From positions 1 to 45,139 of the forward strand of contig JAJXWD010000021.1 in assembly GCA_021781835.1 (NCBI GenBank): a stretch of DNA of 45,139 bases, written 5' to 3'. The position numbers were made by a program, and so were the translations under genes. The notes under the pieces are model-generated. The model saw only the letters and a list, made by a program, of their open reading frames with translations. It was not told the DNA's origin and searched no databases. Shown here piece after piece: positions 1-9,307 of this stretch. This stretch comes from Pseudomonadota bacterium (lineage in GTDB: Bacteria > Pseudomonadota > Alphaproteobacteria > Acetobacterales > Acetobacteraceae). How positions within the stretch are numbered: the first letter of the stretch is position 1; each line of letters starts with the position of its first letter.

Positions 1-1415
1 ATATTGGCGAGGTTCGGGTGGAGGGCCGGCTCCTCGGCGGGGCGGCTGGCCAGGAGGGCGTTGAGCTCATCCTCACGCGCTTCCAGCGCGATCATCTCCT
101 CCTTGACCGTGCGCGCCGGGACGCCATCGGCCAGCGCCCGCACCAGAACTTTTTGCCGTGCCTTCAGCTTGCCAAGCTCGGCTTGCGCGGACGTGTAATG
201 CGCGTTGCGCTGCGCCAGGATGGTGTTGCGCTCGGCGATATAGCCGGCCAGGAATTCCTGATAGACATCAGGGTTCATTAGCCGGGTCTTGAGGCCGGAG
301 AGCACGATATCGTCCAGCCGGTCCACGCGGATATTCCGCCGGTTGTGGCAGGTGCCTTTGTTGCGCGCCGAGGCGCAGCCGAACAGATGCGCGCTGATTT
401 TGACATAGCCACCGCCACAGACGCCGCAGCGGATCAGGCCGGTAAGCAGATGTTTGGGCCGCTGGTTGGACCAGAAACCGGCCCTGGGCGCGGGATCGTC
501 GGCCGTGGCAGCTGTACCACGGTTGGGGGTGAAGCATTTGCGGGCTTCCGCCTGGCGGGCTTTGACCGCCTGCCAGAGCGCGTCATCGACAATCCGCAGC
601 TCAGGCACCTCTTTGGTAATGATTTGTTCGGGCGGATTGGGCCGCGAGACGCGTTTGCCAGTGGCGGGGTCCTTGACGTAGTGTAGGCGATTCCACACAA
701 GGCGGCCGATATACAATTCGTTGTTCAACACCCCCGTGCCGCGTTCGGCGTTGCCGTTGATGGTCGACTGCCCCCAAGCGGCGCCGCCAGGGGCGGGAAT
801 TCCTTCATGGTTGAGCTCGATGGCGATGTGGCGGGGGGATTTGCCGACCGCGTATTCCTGGAAAATGCGTCTGACGATGTCGGCTTCGGCAGGGATAATC
901 TCGCGCTCACCCGTGGTCACGGAACCATCAGCGGTGAAGCCCCGCCGGACGGCGTAGCCGTAAGAGTTGCCGCCCCCCGATTTGCCGGCCTCTACGCGCC
1001 CCCTGAGCCCGCGATGCGTCTTGGCGGCGAGGTCCTTGAGGTAAAGCGCGTTGAGCGTTGATTTGAAGCCGATATGAAGTTCACCGATCTCGCCATCGGC
1101 AAGGGTGAACAGCTTGATGCCGGCGAAAGTCAGCTGTTTGAACATGCGTGCCGTGTCTTCCTGGTCGCGTGACAGCCGGTCCAGCCCCTCAGTCAGGACA
1201 AGATCAAACCGCCTCCGCCCGGCATCACCGAGCAAATCCTGCACTCCAGGGCGAAGCATCGAGGCCCCGGAAATCGCGCGGTCGGAATAGCTGTCCACCA
1301 CCACCCAGCCCTGGCGCGCCGCATACTCCCGGCACAGTCGCAGCTGGTCCTCGATCGAGGTGTCACGCTGCAGATCGGAACTATAGCGGGCATACAGGGC
1401 GACACGGCTGGTCAT
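1..1415 (-). CDS. Large serine recombinase (C-terminus cut by window edge)
   Basis: Site-specific DNA recombinase, probably the integrase/excisionase of this element. Reading leftward from ATG 1415-1413 gives an uninterrupted frame of about 471 codons to the window edge. The N-terminal resolvase domain starts MTSRVALYARYSSD, with the catalytic serine expected at about residue 12. A typical arginine-rich active-site stretch LTEGLDRLSRD follows near residue 75. The central Recombinase domain contains a GKSGGGNSYGY linker and the INGNAERGTGVLNNELYIGRL region written here only in outline. A zinc-ribbon follows (IRCGVCGGGY, then Cys at FGCAS and GTCHN), and a Gln/Glu/Ala-rich coiled coil leads to the edge. 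A TGAGG element 9-13 bases upstream serves as ribosome binding site and overlaps the stop codon of the preceding small gene, so the two are probably translationally coupled. Confidence 0.93.
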   Translation of the reverse strand, partial: MTSRVALYARYSSDLQRDTSIEDQLRLCREYAARQGWVVVDSYSDRAISGASMLRPGVQDLLGDAGRRRFDLVLTEGLDRLSRDQEDTARMFKQLTFAGIKLFTLADGEIGELHIGFKSTLNALYLKDLAAKTHRGLRGRVEAGKSGGGNSYGYAVRRGFTADGSVTTGEREIIPAEADIVRRIFQEYAVGKSPRHIAIELNHEGIPAPGGAAWGQSTINGNAERGTGVLNNELYIGRLVWNRLHYVKDPATGKRVSRPNPPEQIITKEVPELRIVDDALWQAVKARQAEARKCFTPNRGTAATADDPAPRAGFWSNQRPKHLLTGLIRCGVCGGGYVKISAHLFGCASARNKGTCHNRRNIRVDRLDDIVLSGLKTRLMNPDVYQEFLAGYIAERNTILAQRNAHYTSAQAELGKLKARQKVLVRALADGVPARTVKEEMIALEAREDELNALLASRPAEEPALHPNLAN

Positions 1416-1423
1416 CGGCGGCC

Positions 1424-1750
1424 TCAAGATTTGCGGGGTCGCATCTTGCCATCCGAGGGGAGGGCATTGTCAAGCCGATATGAAGCCGATTGGGCCAGGG
1501 AGGCGTCGCCTTCGCCTGGTGGGCCTGATTGTTCCGTGTTGCTGATGGTGATGGCGGTGCTGTCCGGCATTGGTTGGCTCGCGGAACGGAGCAAAAGCTC
1601 ATGCGCCAACTGACGTCCAAGTAGCTTAGCTAACGCCTTGGCAGCGTCAAGTATCGGATCGGCACAAGGCGCCGCGATGCCAAGTGGAGCCACCTGGACA
1701 TCGTGTTGTTGTCGCCTCGATATAGGTCGAGATGAGCCTGCCTTGCGCAT
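1424..1750 (-). CDS. Small hypothetical protein upstream of the recombinase
   Basis: A 108-residue protein ending 8 bases before the recombinase start. I cannot assign a function. The middle part (DPILDAAKALAKLLGRQLAHELL) is a predicted amphipathic helix, and the flanks are polar and low-complexity. Small genes with an 'ALA..LGRQ.A' helix immediately upstream of large serine recombinases are familiar from alphaproteobacterial elements (from memory, not searched), which suggests a recombination accessory or directionality role. The ATG at 1750 lacks a strong Shine-Dalgarno sequence, so the start is uncertain. Confidence 0.6.
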   Translation of the reverse strand: MRKAGSSRPISRRQQHDVQVAPLGIAAPCADPILDAAKALAKLLGRQLAHELLLRSASQPMPDSTAITISNTEQSGPPGEGDASLAQSASYRLDNALPSDGKMRPRKS

Positions 1751-1970
1751 AATGACAGCTTAGAGAGGCCGTCTGACAACCACCTAGAAAAATCGTGTTT
1801 TCAAAGGTTGGGAAATATTCTGAATACATAAAAAATGTAAAAAATCACAAAAGAGCATTCGGAAGGCGGCGGATACAAACCGCAACAAAAATTAATGTTG
1901 AAAAAAGTAGGTGCTATGCGGCTCGCCTAAGTATCGTCTGGCTATGAATAATTGTGCAAAACGATCGTTA

Positions 1971-2033
1971 GCCAGCCATATCACCGTATCCGCGCAAGCG
2001 CGGGGTGATAGCTGGCCAGGGGGCTCCGCCCCC
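1971..2033. other. Long imperfect hairpin plus second hairpin: candidate oriT / regulatory region
   Basis: The 1751-2073 gap holds no convincing gene; its left part (about 1790-1910) is AT-rich and probably holds divergent promoters. At 1971-2016 three nested inverted repeats stack: GCCAGC (1971-1976) with GCTGGC (2011-2016), TATCACC (1979-1985) with GGTGATA (2004-2010), and CCGCG (1990-1994) with CGCGG (1999-2003) around a CAAG loop. Together that is 18 base pairs with two small one-sided bulges. Three bases later comes GGGGGC-tcc-GCCCCC (2019-2033). It lies directly upstream of mobC and the relaxase, where origins of transfer of mobilisable elements normally sit. The nick site is not identified. 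Confidence 0.5.
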
Positions 2034-2073
2034 GTGGACCCCCGTTGGCCTGCCGGCGCCATGGAGGCCGAAT

Positions 2074-2463
2074 ATGCCTCGCCGTGGTTCTGAAATGCGC
2101 CAGCTTACCGGGCAGGTGCTGGTGCGCCTGACGGCCGAGCAGCAGGCCGCGGTAGCGACCTATGCCGTGGCGGAACAAGTGACGATGGCAACATGGATAC
2201 GGCGCCTCGTTGCAGATGCAATCGGCGTTGAGCCTGGGCCGGTGACATGGAGGGCTATACCGCCTCAGGGGGTCCTCGAAATCGCACATCTGCGCGAGGT
2301 CGTCGCGGAGTTGGGCGGTGCGCTGGTGCAGGCTGCCGTGGCGGCCCGCAAAGATGGCCGTGCAGCCGAGCACGAAGAGATCGAGATGCTCATTCCACGC
2401 ATCAAATCTTCAGCCCTTGAGCTCGACAGGCTCAAGGAGAAATTATGGCCACGGGCGCGGTAA
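2074..2463 (+). CDS. mobC: MobC-like relaxosome accessory protein
   Basis: A 129-residue protein, probably binding oriT DNA and helping the relaxase. The N-terminal third (TGQVLVRLTAEQQAAVATYA, then ATWIRRLVADAIG) has the ribbon-helix-helix layout of mobilisation accessory proteins. The C-terminal half is helical and charged (REVVAELGGALVQAAVAARK), like MobC proteins. ATG 2074 is chosen because a perfect GGAGG sits six bases upstream; earlier in-frame starts lack this. Its end overlaps the relaxase start by 19 bases, the usual coupling of mobC and mobA. The family call is by eye. Confidence 0.75.
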   Translation: MPRRGSEMRQLTGQVLVRLTAEQQAAVATYAVAEQVTMATWIRRLVADAIGVEPGPVTWRAIPPQGVLEIAHLREVVAELGGALVQAAVAARKDGRAAEHEEIEMLIPRIKSSALELDRLKEKLWPRAR

Positions 2464-3995
2464 TCTCCGGAGCAACACGTGGCCGCGGCGGCCCAGCGCT
2501 AGGTCGGCATCTGGCCGATCGCCGCCGTGTTCGGCAAAACGAGGACGTGCGGCTCGGCGCCACAAGGGGCATCGTCTCAGAGGGTATTGAAGCGGCCATT
2601 GCCGAACTAACACGGATCGCTTCACACGCGCGGTCGAAAGAGCCGCTCTATCATGTGCATTTAGACCCTGAGTTGTCGTGGACTGAGCAACAGCATGAAC
2701 GCTATTGGCAGCTCTTTGAAGAGGAGTTTGGCTTTCAGAACCAACCCTTCGCTGAAGTCGTCCATTTCAAACATGGCCGCGCGCATGATCACCGGGTCTA
2801 TTCCCGCGTTCGCCGGAATGGAACGATCATCCCGCTGAAGTTCGACTATGCGCGTCGTGAAAAGCTTAGCCGCATCGTCGAGGTTGAATTCGGTGGCCGC
2901 CATATTGCTGGCCGGCATAATCGGGCTGTTGCCGCGGCCCTCCAAAAGGAAGGCCGGCTTGATGTCCTCCAGTCCATTGAGGCCGCAGGGCTGACAACAA
3001 GCGCCCGCCCGGTCGCCGACATGACGCCCGATGAGAGGCATCAATTTGAGCGCACAGGTATCGACCCGCGTGTGATTGCTGCCGTGGCGCTTGCCGCTTG
3101 GCTGGATACCGTATCGGGGGAGGATTTTGTCGCGATGCTGGCGCGGCAGGGGTTGCGGCTGGCCAGGGGAAGAACAACCCCTGTGCTTGTTGATATCGCT
3201 GGGGGTGTACACAGCCTGCCGCGTGCCATCGGCAAAGCCAGCGCTGCCCGTGGGCGCCGTGTCCTTGCGGCTGAAGTCAAGCAACGGATCAGCCAACTCA
3301 AATTGCCCTCTTATAGCCGAGGAGAAGACCATGGAAGATCAATCGCCGAAGAAAATCATCTCGCGTTGGACACCCCTCATTATGCGGCAAATGATTCAGG
3401 GATGGTTCAACCAGGTCGATCGGGAGACGATGCGGGAGAACGTGGTGCGGCATATCGACGACCGAGGGCTGAGTCTCGTTCAAGCCGCCACCCTGCACAC
3501 CTTAGACAACACAGAAGAAGTCAAAAAGCAGCTGGGCGACCTGCTGACCCCGCGGCCCGGCGAGAAGACCAACCTGGAACGCATCCTGTCCCTGCTCGAA
3601 GCAATGGCGAAATCACAGGTCGAGAGCCAAAAGTTGTTAAAAGAAGTTTGCGAAAAACTGTCCGTGCTCGAAGCGCAGAGTTTCGTGCTGAATGCTACCT
3701 CGGCGAGCTCTGCTTCAACGCAAAACTCGACAGGCTAGAAGCGCTGGCAGACCTTGTTGACCCGAGCCGGCCGTTATCGCGGAGGTTTGAGGATCAGCGT
3801 GTGGAAGCAATGCTGGGCGAGGAGGAATTCCAGCCTGTACTGACACAGCTTGAGCGCTTGGCAGCTCTGGTCCTAGCGGTCATCGCGTGGCTCATCCGGC
3901 TTTTGATCGGCGGTTCAGTCGTACCAGAGGCGGCGCAGGACACGTCTGCCCCGTTGGCGGATGAGGCTCCTTCTTATTTGGGACCGGCGCCGTGA
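2445..3995 (+). CDS. MobA/Relaxase-family mobilisation nuclease (C-terminal half doubtful)
   Basis: DNA relaxase that would nick oriT and lead transfer. The first ~290 residues look like a genuine Relaxase-family domain. They show an early GGPALGRHL stretch, the typical YHVHLDPE strand, and motif III KHGRAHDHRVYSRV at about residues 109-122 with the H-x-D-x-H metal-binding histidines. ATG 2445 has AAGGAG upstream. The frame stays open to 3995, but residues ~293-415 (3325-3690) are Arg/Pro-rich with poor third-position GC, while another frame there encodes a well-behaved 135-residue protein. After about 3700 this frame again looks protein-like: a charged helix, then one hydrophobic segment LAALVLAVIAWLIRLLIGG. 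Either the relaxase proper ends near 3320 and a frameshift has fused frames, or a separate short gene begins at about GTG 3801. Confidence 0.8.
   Translation: MATGAVISGATRGRGGPALGRHLADRRRVRQNEDVRLGATRGIVSEGIEAAIAELTRIASHARSKEPLYHVHLDPELSWTEQQHERYWQLFEEEFGFQNQPFAEVVHFKHGRAHDHRVYSRVRRNGTIIPLKFDYARREKLSRIVEVEFGGRHIAGRHNRAVAAALQKEGRLDVLQSIEAAGLTTSARPVADMTPDERHQFERTGIDPRVIAAVALAAWLDTVSGEDFVAMLARQGLRLARGRTTPVLVDIAGGVHSLPRAIGKASAARGRRVLAAEVKQRISQLKLPSYSRGEDHGRSIAEENHLALDTPHYAANDSGMVQPGRSGDDAGERGAAYRRPRAESRSSRHPAHLRQHRRSQKAAGRPADPAARREDQPGTHPVPARSNGEITGREPKVVKRSLRKTVRARSAEFRAECYLGELCFNAKLDRLEALADLVDPSRPLSRRFEDQRVEAMLGEEEFQPVLTQLERLAALVLAVIAWLIRLLIGGSVVPEAAQDTSAPLADEAPSYLGPAP
3331..3738 (+). CDS. Hypothetical coiled-coil protein overlapping the relaxase frame
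   Basis: A 135-residue protein starting MEDQSPKKIISRW in a different frame from the relaxase. An AGGAG sequence lies just upstream of ATG 3331. Codon use here is much more natural (C/G-ended Leu, Val, Ile, Thr codons) than in the overlapping relaxase frame, so this is the frame likely to be translated. The N-terminal part is Trp/Met-rich and helical. Residues ~70-115 (EKTNLERILSLLEAMAKSQVESQ onward) form a probable coiled coil, and the tail is Ser/Thr/Asn-rich. No family recognised. Its position after the relaxase domain suggests a mobilisation or element-maintenance role, but that is only context. Confidence 0.65.
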   Translation: MEDQSPKKIISRWTPLIMRQMIQGWFNQVDRETMRENVVRHIDDRGLSLVQAATLHTLDNTEEVKKQLGDLLTPRPGEKTNLERILSLLEAMAKSQVESQKLLKEVCEKLSVLEAQSFVLNATSASSASTQNSTG

Positions 3996-4020
3996 CGTTC
4001 ATCTCTTGAACTCGGGCGCG

Positions 4021-7000
4021 TCACACCAACTCGGCGGATAACACTTCTGCCTGCTCCAGGACGTTCTGGACCGCGGCATCTTGGAGGTCGGGTGGGTAGC
4101 CGTACTTGCGCAGGATGCGCTTCACCCGCCGCCTGATGTCGGCCCTGGCTGATACCCGGTGCGCCCAATCCACGGTGATGTTCTTCCGGATGTCCTCGAC
4201 CAGCTCATGGGCGATAACCCGCAGGGCCGGCTCACCCATGAGGTCACGGGCGCTCTGGTTGTCGGCCAGGGCGTCGTAGAATGCGATCTCGTCGGGGTTG
4301 AGGCCGCTTTCCTCGCCACGCTCCCGGGCCTCGCGGATTTCCTGGGCCAGCCTGATCAGTTCTTCCAGCACCTGCACCGTCGTGACAGCATTGCCGTGGT
4401 AGCGGGCAATTGCAGCGTCGAGCCGCTCCGAAAACATTCTGGCCTGGATGACGTTACGCCTGCCTTGGGAGTGGACTTCGCCATTGAGCAGCTTGCGCAG
4501 CGCCTCAATGGCGAAGTTTTTCTGGTCCATCTCGCGGACCTCTGCCAGGAATTCGTCCGACAGCACCGATATGTCTGGGCGGTCCAGGCCGATTGCTGCC
4601 ATGATGTCCACAATTTCGGTAGAGACGACTGCCCGGCTGACGATCTGCTGGATTGCCAATTCACGCTCTGCGGCGCTGCGCCCCGTGCTGGCGGTGGATT
4701 TGATCAGAGCAGCCCGCACGGCCTGGAAAAACGCCACTTCGTCGCGGATTTCCCGGGCTTCTTCGCTGGCGGCCGCCATGGCATAGAGCTTGGACAGATT
4801 CAGCACCGCGTCGGCATAATGGCGATGGGCGCGCTTTTTGTCCTCCTCCCTGGTCTTTTCGGCTGCCAACTCCTGCTGCAACGTCAAAATCCAATCCATA
4901 GCCCCGGCCATGATGGTGAGGCGCTGTTGCGGCGTCGCAGTCTCGGCCATGGCGGGCCGATAATCAAAGCCGTCGGCTGTATCGGGGCGGAACATGTCGC
5001 GCACGATCTCGTAGCGCTCCACCATCGCGTCGACCGCGGCGTTTTCATCGATGCCGGTTTTTGCCCGATCCGCGCCGGAATACTGGCCAAGTGCGGTCTT
5101 CAGGTTTTGGGCAATGCCGATGTAGTCCACCACCAACCCAGCCGGTTTGTCGCGGAACACGCGGTTCACGCGGGCAATCGCCTGCATCAATCCGTGGCCT
5201 TTCATCGGCTTGTCGACATACATCGTGTGCATGGCGGGCGCATCGAACCCGGTCAGCCACATGTCGCGCACAATGACCAGTTTCAGCGGGTCTCCCGGCT
5301 TTTTGGCACGCTTGGCCAGTAGTTCGCGCCGGGCTTTGGGGCGTTTGCCGATGTGTGGCTGCCACGCCGCCGGGTCAGAGGCTGCGCCGGTCATCACCAC
5401 TTTTATTGCCCCGGCATCATCATCATCGCTATGCCAGTCTGGGCGACGCTTCACGATTTCATCGTAGAGCGCCACGCAGATGCGCCGGCTCATGCAGACC
5501 ACCATCGCCTTGCCATCCAGCGCGGCGAAGCGGGCCTCCGCGTGGTTGATGAGGTCGGCGGCGATCAAGGCCAGGCGCTTTTCCGAACCGACGACGGCCT
5601 CCACACTGCCATATTTGCGGCCCAGGCGCTCTTCCTCGCCCTCCACCATGTCTTCGGTCAGCTCGGCGATTTCGGCGTCGATCCGGGGCTTCTCGTCCTC
5701 TGGCAGCTCGATCCGTGCCAAGCGGCTCTCATAATAAATCGGCACGGTCGCGCCGTCGGCCACGGCGCGGCTGATGTCGTATACGTCAATATAGTCGCCA
5801 AAAATCTGCGGCGTGTTGACGTCGCCGGTTTCAATTGGCGTGCCGGTGAACCCGATGAACGAGGCGTTCGGCAGGGCGTCGCGCAGATATTTGGCGAAGC
5901 CGTAGGAGACCTCGCCCCCCTTGGCGTTGATTTTGCCCTTGAAGCCGTATTGGCTGCGGTGCGCCTCATCGGCCATCACCACCACATTGCGCCGGTCAGT
6001 CAGCAGCGGAAAGTCGCGCTCGTCATCCTCGGGCGTGAATTTCTGGATGGTGGTAAAGATCACGCCACCCGAGGGGCGGGTGAGCAGGCGGCGCAATTCA
6101 TCGCGGCTCTCGGCCCGTTGCGGGGTCTGGCGCAGCAGATCCTTGCACTGGCCAAAGGTGTTGAAAAGCTGCTCGTCCAAATCATTGCGGTCGGTCAGCA
6201 CCACGATGGTGGGGTTATTCATGGCCGGGTGCAGGATCACCTGGCGGGCATAAAACGCCATAAGCAGGCTCTTGCCCGAACCTTGCGTGTGCCACACCAC
6301 GCCGATGCGCTTATCACCATCGCTACGGGTGGCGGCCACGGTATGGTCAATAGCCCGGCGCACGGCATGGAATTGGTGATAACCCGCGATCACTTTCGCC
6401 AGACCGCTGCCGGTGTCACTGAACACGGTGAAATCCTGGAGCAGCGCCAGCAAATGCCGCTGGTCCAGCGCGCCTTTGAGCAGGATTTCCAACTCGGCCA
6501 TGCCTTTGGCCACGCCGTCTCCGGTAATGGTGCGCCAGGGCATGAAGCGCTCGCGGTCAGCCGTGAGTGAGCCAATACGCGCACCCAACCCATCGGAGAT
6601 GACCAGCGCGACATTGGTACGGAACAGCGCGGAAATCTGCGCCTTGTAGGTCTGCAATTGGTTAAAGGCGCCATCGAGCGTGGCGTTTTCATCGCCGGCG
6701 TTTTTCAGCTCGATGACCACGATGGGCAGACCGTTGAGAAACAGCACGATGTCGGGCCGGCGGTTGGCTTTTTGCTCAATGACCGTGAACTGGTTCACGG
6801 CCAGCCAGTCATTTGCGGCAGGGTTGGTGAAATCGACAAGCCGCACGATGTCGCCTTTGATGGCGCCGTCAGGCCCGGCGAATTCAACCGGCACGCCTTC
6901 GGCCAGATAGCGGTGCAGGCGGCGGTTTTCTTCTGTCAGGCCGGGATATTCGGCAAGCTGCACGCGGCGTATGGCTTCCGCCTGTGCGTCCTCTGGGATG

Positions 7001-7179
7001 GTGGGGTTGAGCCGTGCCACGGCATCGTTCAGCCGAGCGGGGAGGATGACCTCATCATAACTGGTGCGCTCAGGGCGGGTACTATCTGGCGCGATATCTG
7101 GCCCGTGCAGAACGGCGTAGCCCAGCTCCGAAACCCAGGCCAAGGCGGCGTCTTCGACATGGCTTTCGGTGAGGCGCAT
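4021..7179 (-). CDS. hsdR: Type I restriction enzyme, R subunit (HsdR)
   Basis: Motor and nuclease subunit of a type I restriction-modification complex; it translocates and cuts unmodified DNA. The protein is 1052 residues, a full-length size. Visible parts are: the N-terminal PD-(D/E)xK nuclease with D143 in RPDIVLF and E157/K159 in VIELK; helicase motif I TQGSGKS at 298-304; motif [11 protein letters not shown] starting at 404; motif III-like FTGTP near 444; and an [20 protein letters not shown] motif VI region. A long helical C-terminus presumably docks on HsdM/HsdS. The start is 5 bases after the stop of the AbiJ-like gene, the last step of a tightly packed five-gene operon. It is convergent with the relaxase, leaving only 25 bases between them. 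Confidence 0.97.
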   Translation of the reverse strand: MRLTESHVEDAALAWVSELGYAVLHGPDIAPDSTRPERTSYDEVILPARLNDAVARLNPTIPEDAQAEAIRRVQLAEYPGLTEENRRLHRYLAEGVPVEFAGPDGAIKGDIVRLVDFTNPAANDWLAVNQFTVIEQKANRRPDIVLFLNGLPIVVIELKNAGDENATLDGAFNQLQTYKAQISALFRTNVALVISDGLGARIGSLTADRERFMPWRTITGDGVAKGMAELEILLKGALDQRHLLALLQDFTVFSDTGSGLAKVIAGYHQFHAVRRAIDHTVAATRSDGDKRIGVVWHTQGSGKSLLMAFYARQVILHPAMNNPTIVVLTDRNDLDEQLFNTFGQCKDLLRQTPQRAESRDELRRLLTRPSGGVIFTTIQKFTPEDDERDFPLLTDRRNVVVMADEAHRSQYGFKGKINAKGGEVSYGFAKYLRDALPNASFIGFTGTPIETGDVNTPQIFGDYIDVYDISRAVADGATVPIYYESRLARIELPEDEKPRIDAEIAELTEDMVEGEEERLGRKYGSVEAVVGSEKRLALIAADLINHAEARFAALDGKAMVVCMSRRICVALYDEIVKRRPDWHSDDDDAGAIKVVMTGAASDPAAWQPHIGKRPKARRELLAKRAKKPGDPLKLVIVRDMWLTGFDAPAMHTMYVDKPMKGHGLMQAIARVNRVFRDKPAGLVVDYIGIAQNLKTALGQYSGADRAKTGIDENAAVDAMVERYEIVRDMFRPDTADGFDYRPAMAETATPQQRLTIMAGAMDWILTLQQELAAEKTREEDKKRAHRHYADAVLNLSKLYAMAAASEEAREIRDEVAFFQAVRAALIKSTASTGRSAAERELAIQQIVSRAVVSTEIVDIMAAIGLDRPDISVLSDEFLAEVREMDQKNFAIEALRKLLNGEVHSQGRRNVIQARMFSERLDAAIARYHGNAVTTVQVLEELIRLAQEIREARERGEESGLNPDEIAFYDALADNQSARDLMGEPALRVIAHELVEDIRKNITVDWAHRVSARADIRRRVKRILRKYGYPPDLQDAAVQNVLEQAEVLSAELV

Positions 7180-7184
7180 CTCGT

Positions 7185-8012
7185 CTATCTCTCCCCGGCC
7201 AGATTTGCCAATGCCGCCTTTAGCACCTGGAAGCAGACTTTGGCCGTATGCTCATCCGGGGTAAAGCCGGACACCATTTGTTGATACGGGTGAATGTAAT
7301 TGCGGAAATCTTTCAGGCCGTGACTGAATTTCTTTATGTCTGGCTTCAGGAGATCGATTTCACATGCCGTATCTATAAACTGCGACAACGTCCACTCGTG
7401 TAGCGGCCGAACCTTCCCCATGTCGTTCTTGGGACTGGTGGGAGAGCGGTTGAACTTCTCAGGATTCTTCTGGGCGGCTCCCAGAAGAACGGCTTCTAAA
7501 ACGCTGCCACACAGAAAGATGACAGATAAATGAGCGCCAACGCTCAGCGCCTTACGGGCCTCTTCAAGCCGGCCTTCGATGATAACTGCAACTTGCTGCT
7601 CGACAGGGAGCTTGTGCAGATTCGGAATTTTGAACTCACGGTCCAAGAAATTATCTGCCGTATGAACCACTGGCTCCTTGTTTCCCCCTTTTAGGCGGTC
7701 AACAATTTTCCTGGCCTTTTCAAGAATGACAGTATCTTTCTTCTTATTATTGATGTCACAATCTGCTTCATAAGCATCCAATAACTCAGCTAAAATTGTA
7801 CTCACTAATGGATCAGGCTCTTGCTCCCAGAAAGACCTGAGCTTCTGAGCTTTCGACGTACCGAAAGTCTGATATTTCGTACCGTGAATGTCTATTTTGT
7901 GGCCATTAAAGAGTCTGCCAAAAGCGGCGTCACGAAAGTTGCCTACATAACCATTACCCATGCCAAGAATGGCTTCAAGGTATTGCTTGTCTGATGTAGT
8001 AAGACTGCTCAC
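7185..8012 (-). CDS. AbiJ-N-terminal-like / HEPN-like protein embedded in the R-M operon
   Basis: A 275-residue protein between hsdS and hsdR. Residues ~20-80 ([34 protein letters not shown]) match the pattern of N-terminal domains found in AbiJ-type abortive-infection proteins: a 'FF..F..DI....Y...GTSKA.RLR.FW' signature recalled from that family. The C-terminal half is all-helical, with [17 protein letters not shown] at 162-178 and a DFRNYIHPY motif (R237, H241) reminiscent of HEPN RNases. The Arg-His spacing is three residues rather than the usual four to six, so catalytic activity is uncertain. It overlaps hsdS by four bases (ATGA) and ends five bases before hsdR, so it is co-translated with the restriction system. 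A nested back-up abortive effector is the likeliest reading. Confidence 0.8.
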   Translation of the reverse strand: MSSLTTSDKQYLEAILGMGNGYVGNFRDAAFGRLFNGHKIDIHGTKYQTFGTSKAQKLRSFWEQEPDPLVSTILAELLDAYEADCDINNKKKDTVILEKARKIVDRLKGGNKEPVVHTADNFLDREFKIPNLHKLPVEQQVAVIIEGRLEEARKALSVGAHLSVIFLCGSVLEAVLLGAAQKNPEKFNRSPTSPKNDMGKVRPLHEWTLSQFIDTACEIDLLKPDIKKFSHGLKDFRNYIHPYQQMVSGFTPDEHTAKVCFQVLKAALANLAGER

Positions 8013-9307
8013 GCCACTTGCTCCAGAGTTTTTTCAGCATCTTGTACCCGGATTTCGCCGGACATGAGTTTGGGCAACAAGAGGTCACGGGTGGAGGCTA
8101 GCGCTCGGGACTCATCTACGTTGGCCTTGATCTTTGCAAATAATGGCTTTGTGGCTTCTTCGAAGCATTTCAGGAGAGCGCCTGTCGGCAACGGCGAAGT
8201 TATGGCTTCGAATGTGCTGCGGGTAATTGTCGAGAAAACCGATCCATGCGCCATGGCTTGTAAGCGGGCCACCATGTTCTGAGCAGTCAGAAAGACGAAT
8301 ATGCCGCCGACAGCGCCCTTTGAACACAAGGCGTAACATGACTGATTGAAAGTCATGTCCCGTGCTGCAATAGCCAGGTTACCAACCGTTCCACGCGCCG
8401 ATATGATTGTTGTTCCCGCAGGCACCAGACATGCTGAACTCTCAGCAAGACCAAGGCTCGTGATTGTCTTTTCGGTATCAAAGACGAACAAGCTTCCGCC
8501 GGGCGGCGTATCGACAACAGAAAACCAGGGAATACCCCCGCCCCAGTACGCTTCAACCGAGGTTTTTGGCGTACCACCGCCGATAATCTCGAAGAAGCTG
8601 GAGAGCGGTACATCTGCCCACCCCTCCGGCTTGCCCTCAGCATCCAGGCGGTCGGGAAAGAGGGACCAGATTTCCGGGGCGAGGTAGGGCGCGCGGCCTT
8701 CCATCTTGGCGCGGGTGGGGCCGAAATCGACGAACCAGTCCTTGAAAATCGCCCGCGCCATCGCCTCCAGCGTCTCGTTCATCTGGCGGTTGAGGTCGAT
8801 CTTGTCGTCCAAAGCACCCAGGGTCGAAGCGATAGAACGCTGTTCCTGCAAACTCAAAGCGGGGATTTTGAAGCGCCCGATTTCCGACAAATTCACGTTG
8901 GGTTGTGCAGATTGCGCCACACCAGCCAGGACATTCTCTACGAAAATTCTGTCTCTCAATACATATGACACAAATCTTGGATCAGCCTTGCTGGCATCTA
9001 TCCTAATTATGGCAACTGCTTGATTTGTATTGGCGGGCAACATTCCCTGAGTCGCCAATCCACACTTTCCCAAGTTGGCGCCGGCTATCGAATATAAGAT
9101 ATCATTTTCTTGAATTTGAGAGCGCCTTAGCTTTTTGTGCGTCTCCTCAGAGATGTGAGCAAAGCAAGATGTATCAATCTCGCCGGAATATGAAAGGCTT
9201 TCAGATTTAACGTAATTTATGCCCTCAAGGGTAAATCCTCCATCTCGAGTGGTCGGCGTTGTACCCTTTGTTATTAGAGTGCTGATCTCCGAGAGTAAGC
9301 GTCTCAT
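8009..9307 (-). CDS. hsdS: Type I restriction-modification specificity subunit (HsdS)
   Basis: DNA sequence-recognition subunit of 432 residues. Two target-recognition domains are visible. The first starts with ISTLITKGTTPTT and ends with IPALSLQEQRSIASTLGALDDKIDLNRQMNETLE, the classic conserved central helix. The second starts at FFEIIGGGTPKT and is closed by a second helix, KIKANVDESRALASTRDLLLPKLMSGEI. It overlaps the upstream fic stop by four bases (ATGA) and the downstream AbiJ-like start likewise. Base composition is more AT-rich than hsdM and hsdR, as is usual for frequently exchanged specificity genes. The target sequence cannot be predicted. Confidence 0.95.
   Translation of the reverse strand: MRRLLSEISTLITKGTTPTTRDGGFTLEGINYVKSESLSYSGEIDTSCFAHISEETHKKLRRSQIQENDILYSIAGANLGKCGLATQGMLPANTNQAVAIIRIDASKADPRFVSYVLRDRIFVENVLAGVAQSAQPNVNLSEIGRFKIPALSLQEQRSIASTLGALDDKIDLNRQMNETLEAMARAIFKDWFVDFGPTRAKMEGRAPYLAPEIWSLFPDRLDAEGKPEGWADVPLSSFFEIIGGGTPKTSVEAYWGGGIPWFSVVDTPPGGSLFVFDTEKTITSLGLAESSACLVPAGTTIISARGTVGNLAIAARDMTFNQSCYALCSKGAVGGIFVFLTAQNMVARLQAMAHGSVFSTITRSTFEAITSPLPTGALLKCFEEATKPLFAKIKANVDESRALASTRDLLLPKLMSGEIRVQDAEKTLEQVA

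Noticed and set aside
1647-1829. 60-codon minus-strand frame near the recombinase promoter
   Set aside because: Overlaps the better-supported 108-residue gene in another frame and has no motif or start signal.
4159-6570. Plus-strand frames of 387 and 405 codons over hsdR
   Set aside because: Antisense to the recognisable HsdR helicase motifs; Gly/His/Arg-rich shadow sequence.
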